DNA of 64,000 nt, taken from contig NW_023603184.1 of assembly GCF_014898055.3 (NCBI RefSeq), positions 117,418,615 through 117,482,614 of the forward strand. Reading direction: 5' to 3'. The notes below the pieces were generated by a model, which had not been told where the DNA came from, ran no database searches, and saw nothing but the letters and a program-made list of their open reading frames with translations. This document shows positions 1 to 14,094 of the stretch, in pieces; position 1 is the first letter of the stretch, and each line of letters begins with the position of its first letter. Source of the stretch: Talpa occidentalis (taxonomy: Eukaryota > Chordata > Mammalia > Eulipotyphla > Talpidae). The position numbers and the translations under genes are program-made.

Positions 1-2437
1 ACTATGATAATCATTTATTACCAAATACATCATTCAATGAATACTTAGTGTGTTTTCACTATGTGCTTTTCCAGAACTTACAGTTTGACAAATGAGTAAG
101 GAGGAGATATGGAAAACCTAACTAGACTTTTTCTGACAGGTTATCTCCTGAAAAATACCATGTGGGCTGGTCTTTGTATGAGCCTACTTTTTCTAAACAC
201 TTTTTTCCCTAAAAATGAAGTGCAACAAAAAGGATTGATTTAATCAGATGTTTTTGTACATCTAATTTAGTCAAACTCTGGCTATGATTTTATTCTAGTA
301 TTAACATAAGTAGATAAATGTTCTCTCCTGTAATTGTTTTCATTACATGAATTCCAATATATTAGCCTAGGGTTAGGTAAATTAAATGGAAACATATCAA
401 TAGATCTAGCATCAGAAACAATATGTGGTTCTTTGATTCTGTGACTTATTTAATGGATTACAATGAAGCACCCACTAAAGGCTGGTAATTTAAATTATAA
501 GCTGAGGGTTCAAAGCTGTGGCTAATTCATTACTCACACATCTCTAGTTGAGGTAGTAATTTAAAGTCATGTGTGTCGCATTAATTGTAATCTTGTTTCC
601 AAATGACAAGATAAATATTTCAAGGAACATAATATATTATGGTCATAGGTCAAACCAAATGAATGTCTAAACTAGATTAGCACTAAGTGCATGCAATATG
701 TCATGTTTATAAATTTTAAAAAGGATAAATTGTATTAACATTTACCAGATTGCTCATTACACATCATCGGTGTTTAGCTTTAAGTACATTATTACTCTAC
801 CAGAGCATTCTCTGATAATACTACACAGAGCTGTTACAAAATCCCTAACTGAAAATCTAAGACTTGAGAAAAAACAGTTTAAAATTTGCTGATTGTTTTA
901 CATGCATGCAAAACATATCTTAGCCCTGAAGTGACTCAAAAAAGGACAATGAATTAGCAAAGAAAAAATTTTCAAAACACCAGGTCACTTACCAATTGGC
1001 ATTTATATCTGTTTTTAATTGAAACCTCTTCAACTAAGACTGAGTCAGAACTTCAAAAACTGTCCTAGAAAAGAATATCACGTTACCTTTCCAATACCAG
1101 TGCTAAATAAATGCACAATAATGACTCAAGTTGTTATTGTAATTCTAAAATAGAATGTTGCTTTGGAAATTTGTGCTGAAATTAAACTGTCATGATTTCA
1201 GTATGGGTTAATCCATTTTCCTACCTACAAGTGTTTATCCAAAGCTTTCTTTCATCACATCTACAAGTTGTTATATGATGCTATTTTTTAGCCTAGAATT
1301 TCTACTGCGGAAGAGCTTTATATTGCTTGAGTGATGTTTTGAAAATTCAGTCATGGTAAAGTGAGGGACCTGGAAGGAGCAGCCAACCAATTAAATTCAG
1401 CCCATAGAAACATTTTTAGTAGCACAGGTGTTGTCTTTGTTTTCTTTTTTCTTTTTTTTTTTTTGTTGGATAATTTGTTTCTGTTTGTTTTCCATTGAAT
1501 TAGAATGTAATTTAATCAAGGAGGACAGCTTTGAGTTCATCAACAATTTTCTCCTTATTTCTTTCCCAAAGTCCATTGCACACCAATGTTCCCTATAGCC
1601 TGTCAGATCTGCAACTGATAGCTGCTGCCCCCAAGAAGGTAGGGCATTTGCCTTACCAAGCAGAGTCTTTACAGAACTGAAAGATCTAGACAACAGAGAG
1701 GATGTTTTAGGGCCTGTGTAAGAGAAGGGGAAAACGATGGTAATTGAGGCTAGTCATAGGGAGAAGAATGTTGAAGATGAAAACCAAACTATCTGCTAGA
1801 GACTCCTACACAGGTACTTCTGTGCAATGGGAATGCTACTCTCTGTACAGAACAGTTTTATTAAAATATTAATTTCTCATGAATGTATTACATAGTTGGA
1901 AATTTTCTGATGAACCAACTAGGTGCTGAGTGTCCCAATACAAGGGCTGAGATCTTGGACCACACTTGGATTATGTTAACACAAAAGGGTAAATTCTGGC
2001 ATTGGGGAATTTTTTCCTCCAAGTTATTACATGAGAGTTTCCTACACTACATCTAAGGAAGTTAGCTGCTTGGAATGGCAGATAGGAGTGGGTTCCTTAA
2101 CCAAGGACCCACCAATCAGATATTCCTGTTGGCACTTAGCAGTTTGAAAGGGTGAAAGAGAAGGACTCTGACAGTCAAAGGTTTCTTGGAACTTAGTGCA
2201 ACCCAGGCAAACATCATTCTAAAATGAAATTTTTCAAATAGTCCAGGAAATTCAGAGTTGAATATTTTAAGCACTCATTCTAATAGAGACTAAAATATTT
2301 TTCACTCTTCCTAACAAGCCCATTTATAAACTATGTCACTAATTTCAATTAAAAAATGTATGTACAAGATACACAGTAATAAGCCTTAGTTCATCACCAA
2401 ATAAGCTTCTCCAAAAGTCTCTTAAGTGCCTTCAAAA
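1..2437. other. AT-rich intergenic DNA
   Basis: No gene, RNA or clear interspersed repeat is recognised. There is a T-rich tract at about 1440-1464. Open frames here are short, start without context and carry low-complexity residues. Confidence 0.6.
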
Positions 2438-2945
2438 CACGGCAGCTGGTTTTCCCTAAAGCAAGGGACCCGAGAGAGCAAGCCAGAAGTGACATCTTCT
2501 AATGATCTGGCCCCAGAAGATACACACCATCACTTCTGTTACCCAACTTAATCCTTGTACAATAAAGGATGAGATTACACAAGGCCACAAATACCTGGTT
2601 GTAAGCATCAAAGGAGTCATCTTAGCAAGTGGCGGCCATACTTGACCAATCAGATCCTCCTGCCATAACTCTGAAACATGTGAAGGGAAATGAGGATCCA
2701 GTGATTGAGAAAGAGGACTTACAGCTCAGCATGAATATCCAGTGGGGCAGTGCCAGTCACCACATCTCAAGCAAGAATTCCTTCATGTGTTCTGGACTGT
2801 ATTTTCCATTTTCTGAATCTTTCTCATTCTGGAATCCTATTTTTGAGATGCCGAAAAGATTCTGTGCTCCATTTTTTCCCCATAATTTTCTTTTAATCTG
2901 CTAGCAGTTGGTTTTTATTGTTTATAACCAAGAACGTTGACTGGC
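2438..2945 (+). repeat. ancient LTR-retrotransposon-like fragment(s)
   Basis: The stretch from gcagctggttttcccta to cttgactggcatg reads like old mammalian LTR-type repeat sequence. Diagnostic phrases include cgagagagcaagccagaag, ccagaagatacacaccatcacttctg and gattacacaaggccacaaatacc. A second part (about 2641-2945) has the aaccaagaacgttgactgg ending seen in MaLR/ERVL-type LTRs. Assigned from remembered consensus style, not by alignment, so the family is not named. Confidence 0.42.
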
Positions 2946-2964
2946 ATGATCTAGAAACATTTTC

Positions 2965-3245
2965 CCCGCCCCCGACTTCCTCTGCACCTACTTAATCCTC
3001 CTCTCTCAGACGTCATATCCCAGGTCACATCATTTCTTCATGGAAGCCTTCCCTCATCACACAAGCTATAGCAGCACTTCAGTCCATGTTTTAAGAGATT
3101 TTATTTCTTGTTCTCACCTCTGTTACTAAAAATTATAATGTAATCAGTTTTCTTCCAGCAGGATTCTGCTCCAGAGCGGGTGGGGGTGGGGAAGGGAAAT
3201 GTGATGGTCTTATTCATTGCTGGATCCCCTGCATCTCACAGTCTC
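2965..3245 (+). repeat. L2-like LINE 3' fragment
   Basis: It contains cacatcatttcttcatgg followed by aagccttccctcatcac, and later ctggatcccctgcatctcacag. These match in order the L2 3' end (tcacctcctccaggaagccttccctga ... tccccagcgcctagcacag). Well diverged. Confidence 0.5.
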
Positions 3246-5094
3246 AAAAATTTAAAACAGTCAAACAAAAACATTTTGCCTTCACTGTTTTTATGGAAGA
3301 GTTGACATCATTCAGTCATTCATTTTAGCTTAATTGAAAATCAACCATTTATTTTTACATTTTCAGTACATTGTTCTTCAAATTTTTAAATTGGTATTTT
3401 CAAAGCTCAGTTTGTTATTGCCCTCCTCTGCCACCAAGGAGTCCCGTTGAATATCTACTTTAATTGGTGAGTTCTTTCCCTATTGGCAACCAAAATATAA
3501 AGAAATCTGCTTCTTGAGCATGGATCTTGAAAATGAAAAGAATTATTTTATTTGATTGTTCAATGGCATCTGGCTAAAGAAACTTGCCTGAGAACTGAGA
3601 TGTTTCTGCCAAGGTCTGCAAGCCAGGGCTCCCTGTGTAGGGCTGGGAGTTGTCAATGCTTGAGCCCCTACCACTCATTTTTCTCTACCGACCACAACCC
3701 ACCCACCTCAGATTGTCTCATTCTTCCTTAAATATGTTATTACCATCTAAGTCCACATTTTATGGTATGGGAGTAATTTTTTTAAAACTAATTTCATGTC
3801 TATCTGATCAGATTTGAGGCTAAAAAGTAGGAATAGGTAAAGCAAAATTCTTAGGAATGACTCTAAGCTTTTTTTTTTTTTCTTTTAATAATTAATCCAG
3901 CAAAATCACCGTGGTCTGTATCACCAGCTTGAGATATAATTAAGATCATAAATCTTTCTAATTTTCAAATTAATCATTCAATCTCCCATAGGACAAGTTT
4001 AAAAGCAGTTCAATTATTATCTCTTGGTACCTGTCCCTTTAACCAAGTTGACAAGGATGGATACTTATGCAACCCAAAGGGGTAATTTCTGTTTCTCAGT
4101 TAACTGTCTTTAGCAGAATTCACGCAGGAAGGGAAGGAGGAAAAGAGAAAGACTAAAGAACGATGAGAAAGAAGACACTCAAGATATCTGATAAGCTTCA
4201 TATTGGCACTAACATTCAATTGTCATTTCTGCTGTCAAATTCATACAGATCCACTGAACTTAACTGATCTATTCCAGTCCATTCACTTGAGCCTTTTTTT
4301 CCTCCCAAAGATGTAGTACAAGCTGAAAAATTATGGGTGTTCTCCTATATTTCCAGTCTAGGCCACTTTTCCACAATGTGTCTATTGTGACAAGGAGGTC
4401 TAGAGGCCTTGCTGCCAGACTACTGGGAAATGAATCTTCCTTCATAGTTACCTCTAAGCAAGTATGCCTTTGGGGACATAGATGAATTTATTTGATATCA
4501 TCTCAATCTAACTGATATTCTGATAGATGGTCTCTAATAGAATGGGGAAGAAATGAATTTTCTCCTAGAAATCAACCATACAAAGTTACTCCATTTTTCT
4601 CCAAGCTTACATAGTAAAACACATGGAGAACATTTATGAAGCCATAAAATATCCTGACACATTTTACCTGAGTCAATGGGTTTCTATTTCTTTTATTTCC
4701 ATAATGAGAAGAAACCTTCAAGAAACTCCTTGATGAATTAAAATTTGCTCCAAATTGACTCTTGTGGTGATCCAACAGAAAAATGACTTGCAACTTCTTC
4801 CAGCAGACAAGAAACAAATAAAAACTTCTATTTTGCCAGATATCCTTCTATATGCTCATAGAAAATACATCGTCCATAATTATTAGAGATATTATAAGAA
4901 AATGTGGCACCAACTTGAACAGTATAATACAGTAGACAATTATACCATTGAGCACAGCATTACCCTTCTAACAGTACCCTAAAAATTGTCCAAGCATAAA
5001 CCTTTCCTAGACACAGCCTATGTGTTTGGAAGCAACCAACTCCCCACTCCCAACTCTATACAGATAAGCATGTATTGCTGGTATAAATGAATTC
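3246..5094. other. AT-rich intergenic DNA
   Basis: Nothing recognised apart from a poly-T tract at about 3870-3881. No open frame looks coding. Confidence 0.55.
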
Positions 5095-5400
5095 AGTTTC
5101 CCTGGACACAGTGTGATTGATTGAGGGATAGGTCTGTGGCTCATTATAGGCCTATGAGAAGCAAATTGCTCTACCCTTGAACAAGAGATCTCTTTCCTAT
5201 CAAATGAGATGTGCAGCTACCACTAAAAAGTCTGTCTTAAATGGAGCCAACCCAGAAGTAGCAGAACCAACAATAAGTCCTGGTCATATCAGATATGAGT
5301 GTCCAATTAATGAAACAATAAACTTACTTTTTAGTTATTTAGAGTTGGGATTTCTGTTGCCCTCTATGAAAAGACTGTCATCTGATGCTTATGAACCAAT
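5095..5400 (+). repeat. MaLR-type LTR-like fragment
   Basis: Order of motifs resembles MLT1-type LTRs: a ggctcattataggcctatgagaag stretch (the usual 'gggccaatcagag' zone), ggagccaacccagaagtagc, then agttgggatttctgttgccc near the 3' end. An open frame across 5177-5434 is incidental. Confidence 0.38.
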
Positions 5401-6354
5401 TAATATGCGAAGGTTTAAACTGGTGATGCACTGAATAGAAGGGAGAGAATGAGGAAGCACATTCTCCTTTATGTTTAAATTTGTGTCTACTGTAACCACT
5501 AAAACAAAAGAAGTAAAATTTAATTGGAAATAAGCTAACATAGTTCTAAGAATAATCACCTAAGTTTTGATGTCAGATAAATTGGCTATCCTGTTATAAG
5601 GTGCATCTCTCTGATTAGTACTTGATTAAACAACAACAAAAATAACCTCTTAGAACTGAAATATCAACAGCTTTCTGGATTCCCTTTTTCTTAGCAAGAT
5701 AATGAGCAAAGCACATTGTTTAGCATGTTTTTAATTGGATTTATATCAAATGTACAATGTTTTTCTATCAATGATATCTTGTGTGCTATGAATTTCATTA
5801 CAACCTAGAATTACCACATACAGAATTTCCTTGTATTTGTCACAAATATTCTTACACCCTATGATAATTGCCACAACTTGACTATATGTATTAAGCATTT
5901 CTTTAAAAGTATCTACTGGAAGCTCTGGAGTACTAAGCCTAGTTGAAAGATTCTGCTTTTGACCATGATTTCTTTATTTCCAAATAAATTTAAGAGATAA
6001 TTTTGAGTGGATTTTTGTGTAACCATAAAGACATAAGAAGTTACCAACCAATTGCCCAATCCCTGTACTTCTATAAGAAAAGGAAACTGAAAATATATAC
6101 TTGGCCTAGAAATTTATAAGATGGATTCAATTACAAAAAGGGGAAGGATGAACAATTTTTAGTGTCATTTTTAAGGCAAAATACAAATGAATAATCAAAA
6201 TAATACCTCAATTAAAATAAGTTAAAAATAAAATATATAATCATTAGGTGATAATGTCTTATTAACATTTGTTTTTTCATCAGAATGAAATAGGTTACAG
6301 GAAGGCTGTTTAAACATTTATCAATATCTAAGGAGCCACATAATTCCCCTGATT

Positions 6355-6450
6355 TTTATCATTCATCTGTTCAATAAATGATTACATACATTCCATGGTC
6401 TGGCCTCTGTGCTAGATGCTCTTGATCCTCCTTGTTTTACTTAGTCCTTT
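6355..6450 (+). repeat. L2/MIR-family fragment
   Basis: Short match in style to the L2/MIR 3' region (ttcatctgttcaataaatgat ... ctgtgctagatgctctt). No coding content. Confidence 0.4.
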
Positions 6451-6630
6451 ATTTTGGATGAACATTAGTGGTGCAGAATCATTGTCCTTGATGCATGATA
6501 CTGTCACTTATTCATCAGGGGCCTCGATGGGTTGTCTGAAGTGTGTAGGTATCCACAACCTTCCCAACACTTGGTGTAGACTGCTCAATTTCTACCAGTC
6601 TTTTGTGTGTAAAATGGCACCTCATTGCAT

Positions 6631-6898
6631 TTTTTAAAAGATTTATTTTCATTTATTTATGCACACAAGAACCGAGGTGCAGGCCAAAGATGGGGGTGGG
6701 CAGGTGAGAGGATTCACCAGAGTGGAGAGTGGAACAGGCCAATCTACTGAAATACATTGATGAGGGGAGCCAAGGGCAAGCAGGAGAGGTCTGCTGCGCC
6801 ATGAGGGGCAGGTTCCTGGTTGGAGATCAAACTCAGGCTGCAGTGGCTGCTGATAGCTTGATAAAGCTGAGACAAACCCCTGCGCCATCAGGGAGGCC
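6631..6898 (-). repeat. tRNA-derived SINE, type A, minus
   Basis: Reads as the reverse complement of the window's SINE family: T-rich tail (aaagatttattt), tacaagaaccgaggtgcagg, ttcaccagag, gaggtctgctgcgccatg, then the tRNA-like head ending tcagggaggcccc. Flanked by imperfect TSDs, cctcattgcat at 6620-6630 and cctcaacgcat at 6899-6909. Confidence 0.9.
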
Positions 6899-7155
6899 CC
6901 TCAACGCATTCTTAAGTTGTTTTCCTAATCAAACTTAGGTTGAACACTCTTCATGTATTGATATTTAGTGACAACATATGTGTTTTGGGTTTCCAAATCT
7001 ACGACTATTAATATCTCAATGTTACATATAAAGATAGAGATCATAAAAGAGCAAATATGAAATGCTAGTAAAATTAAGATCATTTAAGAGTTAAGTCTCT
7101 TGTATTCTTTTCATGGGAGAATATGTAAAAACAACACTTGTACATTAGCCCAGAA

Positions 7156-7470
7156 TTTTTTTTTATTTTTTTTTTATTTATTTTTTTTTTTTTTCAGAAT
7201 TTTTTTTTAAAGATTTACTTATTTATGCATACAAGAGCTGGGGTACAGGCCAGAGGTGTGGGGGTGGGAGGATTCACCAGAGACAGAGTGGGGAACAGAA
7301 CAGGCAGATTGACTGAAACACACTGCTAAGGGGAGCAACAGGCAAGTCAGGAGAGGTCTGCTGTGCCATGTGGGTTGCTCCCTGGCTGGCTGGGAATTGA
7401 ACTTGTGCTGCAGAGGCTGCAGATTGCTTCATAGGTTGTGTCTTAACCTCTTGTGCCACTGGGGAGGTCC
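7156..7470 (-). repeat. tRNA-derived SINE, type A, minus, with long T-rich tail
   Basis: Full SINE with a tail of about 50 bases broken by A, consistent with an expanded poly(A). TSD cattagcccagaa at 7143-7155 and cattaacccagaa at 7471-7483, one mismatch. Confidence 0.93.
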
Positions 7471-7483
7471 CATTAACCCAGAA

Positions 7484-9490
7484 ATTAAAGGAAAGATTTA
7501 CCCAATATTATCCACTTTACATAACTTTAGGCAAGTTTGCCGCAGAATTTCTCACTTAGCCTTTCCCAAATCTCGCGTCATTCCTACAAACCACATTTAA
7601 TAAAATAAGAAAAAGAGCAGATACTCTTACACCCTCTTACACCAAATAAGTCTCAGTGATCTGAGACCAAGACCTTTCCAGAAGGGAAGACTCATGACTT
7701 CTGGTCATGGGCTGAAGCGTAGTTGACTGGTGAGTGAGCATCATAGAACTCTCAGGCCATCATGGAACATCTGTTCTTCTTGTGATAAATGTATTAGAGA
7801 AGTAAAGTACAATTCCAATATTATATCAATTCAAAGATCCTTACTAAAACGAGGCATAAAAGTGCCATGGGATCAGCTATTTTAATTTCATGTGTATGTA
7901 AGGAATCTGAAAAGCTTATGAAATCAGTTACCAGCCACCTCAACTGTGTGTGTGTCCTTATAAAAAATTCCCAGATGTCACAATTGTCACACCTACTTGC
8001 TAAATTGGAGAAATTCTTGAACCACAGTAAGCAGATGCTAGAACAGATGGAAGTTTCTTTTTGGACTGAGAGAAAGAAATTTCCAATTAAGAAATGCCTG
8101 GACCCTATTTTATCTCCCTTCTAGTTGACTGAACTATAAGATTTCCTTATGTCACAGACTTTTCCGCCTTAAATACTATTTAATTTGATATATAATTTGT
8201 AGGTTTTCTGCTGTTTTTTCAATAATGCCTTTGTTTCCACAAATATGAAATGATCTTACTAATTCTTTCTAAATTAATTTTACAACTGCCATTACCATTG
8301 TCCATTTTAGTCCATTTCTTTTCGTGAGGAAACAAATTTGAAAGTTAAATACTTCCATTAGAAGCCAACAAATAAGATCACTTTTTAAACTGTGTCCAAC
8401 ACTGTATTTAGGGCCTTTTTGCAAGTGTGTGATTACACTTTGATTCAACTGAAGCAATAACAATTTTCTCCTCCAAATAACTTTGCATCCCCACAATTGA
8501 GTGGACTTCAGTGTGTATAAACATTTCCTGAGATTTGAATCAGTCCTATTCAGAACCTTGGCTGCTTTAATTTTAAATGGGTGCCTCTTGGTTTTTTTAC
8601 ACACTGCAAAGAAAGTTTATGTAACTTTATAGTAGCAACTACAAGAACTAAGACTGGTGAGTAGTTTTTCAAGTCATCAAGCCTGCTGAGGAATCAGCCA
8701 TTGACAGCTGGACTGATGGAATAGGAATCAGCAAAGGAAACCCATATAAACCATATGGAGTGACATACCCACACTCTTAATGTGCCCACTGGAAACTCCC
8801 CCAGTTAATGGGGTTCAAACAGCTGTATATTATTAGGAAGAAGCCTTAATGAACGAACAAGCGAGCCCTCTTTAGGGTCATTCACTATCATAATAATGTT
8901 AACTGAAACCTGCTGGTGGTGAAGCAACTTACTGGAGAACAATACATTACTGTATTTTGGCTGCTGACATGTGCGCTTGTGAATTTTGAGACATTAATCT
9001 CACATCTGAGTTTTCAGTTATCTCCTGGGGCTACTAAATGTGACTTGCACTTGATTTGTATAGTTCTCAAAATTTCAAAAAATCTTTATTAAATAAAATT
9101 TCATTTGAATTACATGTGGAACAAATAAGCAAAAAAACCCAGAGTCTCTAGTTTCTTGAAGAGCTCAAGTGATAGTCAAATAAATTTGTAATTTACAATC
9201 TACTTGAAAATTTTGGAATATCATATTGAATATCCAAGATTCCACTTGAAATGACGATGTAGGGATAAGTATACATCCCTGCAAATTATTCTTTAACATT
9301 ATTGACTGCAGGTTAAAATACATCTTACCAGGAATCTCAACCATTAAATAAAAATTAGTTTTGTGATAAGCTTCAAGTTATGATAAACTTCAAGTCATTC
9401 TCTAAGGGAGAAGCCAGGGTCTTTTCCCATTTTTATTTCAAGTATGTCAATATTCAGAAAAATGTTATGATAAAGATCACATTGTCTAAA
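7484..9490. other. AT-rich intergenic DNA
   Basis: Nothing recognised. Open frames at 7867-8124 and 8269-8604 show no similarity to a known domain and have no splice or start context. Confidence 0.5.
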
Positions 9491-9504
9491 AGTAATTGAT
9501 GACT

Positions 9505-9570
9505 CCCTCTATTCCTTCAACAAACATTCAGTAAGCACCTGCTATGTGCAGGAGGCCCTTATTCCTATTA
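9505..9570 (+). repeat. L2-family fragment
   Basis: The phrase ccttcaacaaacattcagtaa followed by gcacctgctatgtgcaggag is the typical L2/MIR3 'ttcaacaaatatttattgagcacctactatgtgcc' block. Confidence 0.5.
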
Positions 9571-10164
9571 TTAGTAACTATGGCTCAATTTAAGACCTCC
9601 TGTTTCTGGACATGGCTGAGAGAAATGAAGTGTTAAGCCAAATGCACTGACTGTGCTTCAAACCAATAAGAGAATGCCAAATAATCACTCACAGTTCATT
9701 ATAAAATAATGGTCAGATTTTTCTTACATGTGTAGATATTTTACTCACTGATATTATTGTTGAATCAATAGAAGCACTTAATCAAAAAGCACAACCAGGA
9801 AGCCTATTAATAATAGGAAAGTTTTCAAGTTTTCCTTTTCAATTGTAGTGTTTCCCTATAAATGAATAGCCCTCGAATCAGGACCAGCCCTAATGGAAGA
9901 GTGTTACTTTGGGAAACCACCATTCTTTCTCTTTACCATAAACAGTTGTTCTTCATTTCAACAACAGCATGTGACATTCATGCACATGTAGATGTTGAGG
10001 TAGGGCCAGGTTTGAAGGCTAGCAGCCTGATAAATGAATATCGAAGATGCACCCTCTTCTGCTTCCTTTATGGTGACCCTCCGCCCCCAGATCACTCCAC
10101 TGCATCCCCTCTGTTCACTTGTCATTTAAGTTTTTCCATTTTCAAATTTCTTGCCTATTTTGTG

Positions 10165-10385
10165 TTTTGCTATAAAGCGGTCAGCCACAAGAGGAGACGG
10201 AATTAAGACCTTGCAAAATAAAGTTTATTATACTCTCAGGTACTACAAACAGCAGGCACAGCACAATATGCCATTCAGGGTCATGTGGTAAAACGCCGGT
10301 GTGGCCTGGAAGCACAGACAGAGGAGATGTGGCTCTGGACTGCTTGGTTTGCATATCAAAGGCAAGTTTCAGCTAGGTCCTTTAC
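10165..10385 (-). repeat. possible solo-LTR fragment, minus
   Basis: Read on the minus strand it has a U3-R-U5-like layout: ttgatatgcaaac upstream, then taataaactttattttgc (poly(A) signal AATAAA), then a pyrimidine-rich gtctcctcttgtggctgac end. This is common in mammalian gammaretrovirus-like LTRs. The TG/CA ends are not resolved and no internal retroviral sequence adjoins it. Confidence 0.4.
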
Positions 10386-11224
10386 TATTGCTAAGAATTA
10401 ACTCTCCCAGAAGAGGCCATTTCTCCCCTGCCAGAAAGATTTAGCTATCAAAACATCGTAATAGACAGAAAATGCACATGACCTTGAAATGAATCCAAAT
10501 GAATAAATTAGAAAAAGAAATCTTACATTAATTTATCTATACCAAAAATAATAGTACGTGATGACCTCCTATACAACACATTATTCTTTTTAGGGAACTT
10601 TGAGACTACTAATGTTGATTTGTTTTCCATCACAGATTATTTTTAAGAAGCAAATTTTTATGACCAGAAATCAGAAAAGCTAAATAGGGACACAGAAGTC
10701 CCAAAACTCTCAGCTTTACTCTTACTTTTGTGCTCTATTTCAGAAACCTTATTTTTCTTTTCTTCCTCTTTTACTGAGTAAAGACTTAGATACGTAATAT
10801 TTGTACCCATCCACGACAGAGCTCAATCCGACAACTAAATTCTTTTAACACACAAGGTTTAACACAGTCCTCTCTGACTAAGATCCAATCCATCACAGAG
10901 AAGACAGAGCAAGGAATTTTTGAGTCCCACTTGGGCAAAGCTGTAGGTACTGAGACTTGTCTGCGCTGATGCCTAAATGTAATGAAAGCTAAATGAAACA
11001 AATCTAACTATAAATTTTCACATAAGATGGAAAAGCCTACAAGAAACAGACTATGTCCACTATTTGCAAAGTGCTACAAATCCTTACATGTTGCTTTCTA
11101 TTTGTTGCACGGATAGGTAGCCCTACAACTTAGTGGACCTGCATCCCTGCTAGTTTAAAACCTGTAGTCCAGAGTATTTTGAACAGCACACTTTACTTTT
11201 TTTTTTTTTTATAAAATGCTCCTG

Positions 11225-11398
11225 ACAACTTGAGTTCAGAATCAAGAGCCACTATTTTCCACGAGAAACAGGGCAAGTTACTGACCTGTGTCAGCTTTAT
11301 CATGTATAAGTGGGAATAATACTGCATCCCTCACAGGATGGTTGTGAAAACTGAAAGTATTAATGTCACTGAGTTGCTTAGAGTACTGTCTGCTACTT
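11225..11398 (+). repeat. MIR SINE fragment
   Basis: Contains cagggcaagttactgacctg, tcagctttatcatgtataag, then gggaataatactgcatccc and cacaggatggttgtgaaaa in MIR order (tgtgaccttgggcaagttact ... ctcatctgtaaaatggg ... tcatagggttgttgtgagg). Confidence 0.8.
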
Positions 11399-11399
11399 A

Positions 11400-14094
11400 G
11401 CCAGTGATCTCTTATCTTTGGTTTTGCTTTGCACAGGTTCAGTTACCTGCATTCAATAGCAGTCTGAAATATTACATATAAATCACTATTTGGGGGAAGA
11501 TAGCATTCACATAACTTTAACTATAATGCATTGATACAATTGCTCCATTACATTAATCCTTACTGTTGTTGATCTCTTACTGTGCCTAAATTAGAAATTA
11601 AACTTTGTCTTAGGTATGCACTGTAAGAAAAAACGGTACACATAAGGCTGGGTTTTCAGGCATCCACTGGGGGTCTTGGAATGTATCTGCTGCCAGCAAG
11701 CTGGGGGACAGCTGTACTCAGTCAGAGCTGGAATGTTTATTTTATGACTCAAAGGGTATTAGGTAGTGGCTTCTTATATTTTGAATTCATTAATTACCTG
11801 CTTCTAATTAGAAATTAAAAGATATTATTACTTGAGAGAATATACATTCTATGTATAAAATGTATAATATGGAGCCTAAAGTAGAAAAATATTTATTGAT
11901 TGTTTAAAATTTGATTTTGCATGGTATAAATGTACATCATGCAATGGTATACAGTGGTAACTGCACACAAATATGGTATACCTTATTTTCCATTCTGAAA
12001 ATGATTTGCAACTGATGTGTATAAATGCTTTGGTATCCCCCACACAACAAAAAATTTGCATTTGGAATCAAGATCATGGTAATACTACTTGAAGATACAT
12101 ACATCTGTATACATAGATATATGCCAAATAACCGTATTTTCACATACATGATATAATATGGTTTAATTCATAAAGATATTGATGCATTTGACCATATTAA
12201 AATTTTAAAATATTTAAAGAAAATGACAAAACTTGCAATATGGTGCTATAGGTTATCTCCAAATGTTTATAATTCACCAATAAAATGGACTAAAGCTGAG
12301 TGTTTTGAAATATGCATGACTAACTTCCCGGTATACTCTGTAATCAAGTATTTGTTCTATGACTGCTGCCTGGTCTGAGCAGCAGAGACACTACACAACT
12401 CAGTATGGTTGTGGTATATCAGAGAAAGTTCAGGTTCAGAACACTGACTTTGAAGATTGAGCAGTAGTCTCTGAAAGAGAAATCAAAAGGGTGACAAATA
12501 AAAAGAATGAGCAAATCTGTTTATTGAAAAAGAAATAGGAGCATCATCCTGGCTGTATCAACTTTTTATATACCAGATGATTTTCCTAAACAGTGCTACT
12601 TTTCCTCCCTAAAGTAAGCAGATTCCATGTCACATTGTGTGCCACAAAAGTGACTTCTTACAGACTTGATAGAAATGGTATCTGCGCTATGAGGATGAAG
12701 ATTGAATAACCCTACCTCCTTGTGATAAGAAGCAGATGGACTGCAACTTCTAAATTGAAACAAAAATACTCAAATACAGAGACTGTTTCTCCCATCACTT
12801 GGCAAGGTCATAATCCGATTTATTGAGCTTCAGCTATATTAATATTATTAGCGAAGACTGTGGGGTTCCTAGAGAGATGGTATTACCTCATGCATCTTAC
12901 AGTCAAGTAAAAGCATGTAATTTTAAACAGCTAATGTGCAAGACTTAGGTAAATAATGGGCCACAAAAGAAATGACTCAAAGTTTTTAAAGAAGCAAGAG
13001 ACCTTACTGAGAGGGTTGAGAGGCATTTTGAGGGAGACATAGAATTTGAAGTAAAATGTAATTATATGATTTCAATAGATTGGCTGCAAAGAAGATTGTC
13101 CTAGAACACAAGAACAAAGGCAGAGAGGCAAGACCATGAAGTTTTTGATGGGAGAAGGTGGTGCAAGGAGCTGAAAGTCTAGATAGGCGAGGAAGAGAAA
13201 CACTACATACAGAGAGCAGACTTTCAGACCATGAAAGAATTAGTCACCTGACGGGGAGGAGAGAAAATATTTAAATAGCAGTAGCTTACACATCACAATC
13301 TAAAAGCCTGATTTCTAAATTTCTAGTAGCAATGATGGGCCTGCATTCCCATATATCAGTAGTCAGTGAAGATGGGCAGAAATGAACTCCTGCATAGGGA
13401 ATGAAGTATCAATGGTCACAGTTCCTAGCACTCCCTACTGCCTCTGCAAATGTCAGTTGTCATTTATTATTATGACTAGGTTGACTGATATTTTATTATT
13501 GTTGTTTTATAGTAAAGGCAAAGTATTTCTTAGGTGTTTTATGCATGTAGACATTTGAGTATGTTGACCTCTCCATAAAGGAAAATCAGAAGATACTGAG
13601 CATCAGGTTGAAAGTATTTGTTTTTCATTGCTAGTCAATGACAAAGCTTTGAAATAGTCTTGAGGATTAAAGTGGCTGATTGGAGATATGCTTTAAGAAG
13701 CTTAATCTCAAAAAGGAAAAGAGAATTAATTTCAGGGCAAGGACAGAAATGGAAAAAAAAATAATTGGAAGGCCAATTCATCATTTAAATAAGAGGTAAA
13801 GAAGGTTGGAATTTGATGACATGAGTGATAATGGAAACAAAAAGCCACATGTCAGAGACACTGCAGAGATGGAATCAGGCAATTTTTGAATTGAAAGAAG
13901 AAATGAAGAATGAGGCACTTAAAAAAGACACCAATCTAAGACCAGGGTAAGAGAGGTAGTTCCACTAACAGAAATAAAGTCTGGAGCTGTTGCCGATTTT
14001 CCCAGGAGAGACTCATGCCCCCTGACACTGCCTCGTGTTGCCTGCTGAGCGTCCCGGTACAGAGCTCTACATAGAGATGGAATCAGTCCTAAAA
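11400..14094. other. intergenic DNA, possible old repeat debris
   Basis: No gene recognised. Purine-rich stretches at about 12985-13245 and 13610-13970 resemble fragments of the ancient element annotated at 33860-35300, but too weakly to call. The rest is AT-rich. Confidence 0.4.

Noticed and set aside
2629..2904. 91-residue open frame starting MAAILDQSDPP
   Set aside because: It lies inside an old LTR-like repeat and has no similarity to a known protein; no exon structure around it.
8269..8604. 111-residue open frame on the minus strand
   Set aside because: No domain or homologue recognised, no transcription context, composition like the AT-rich background.
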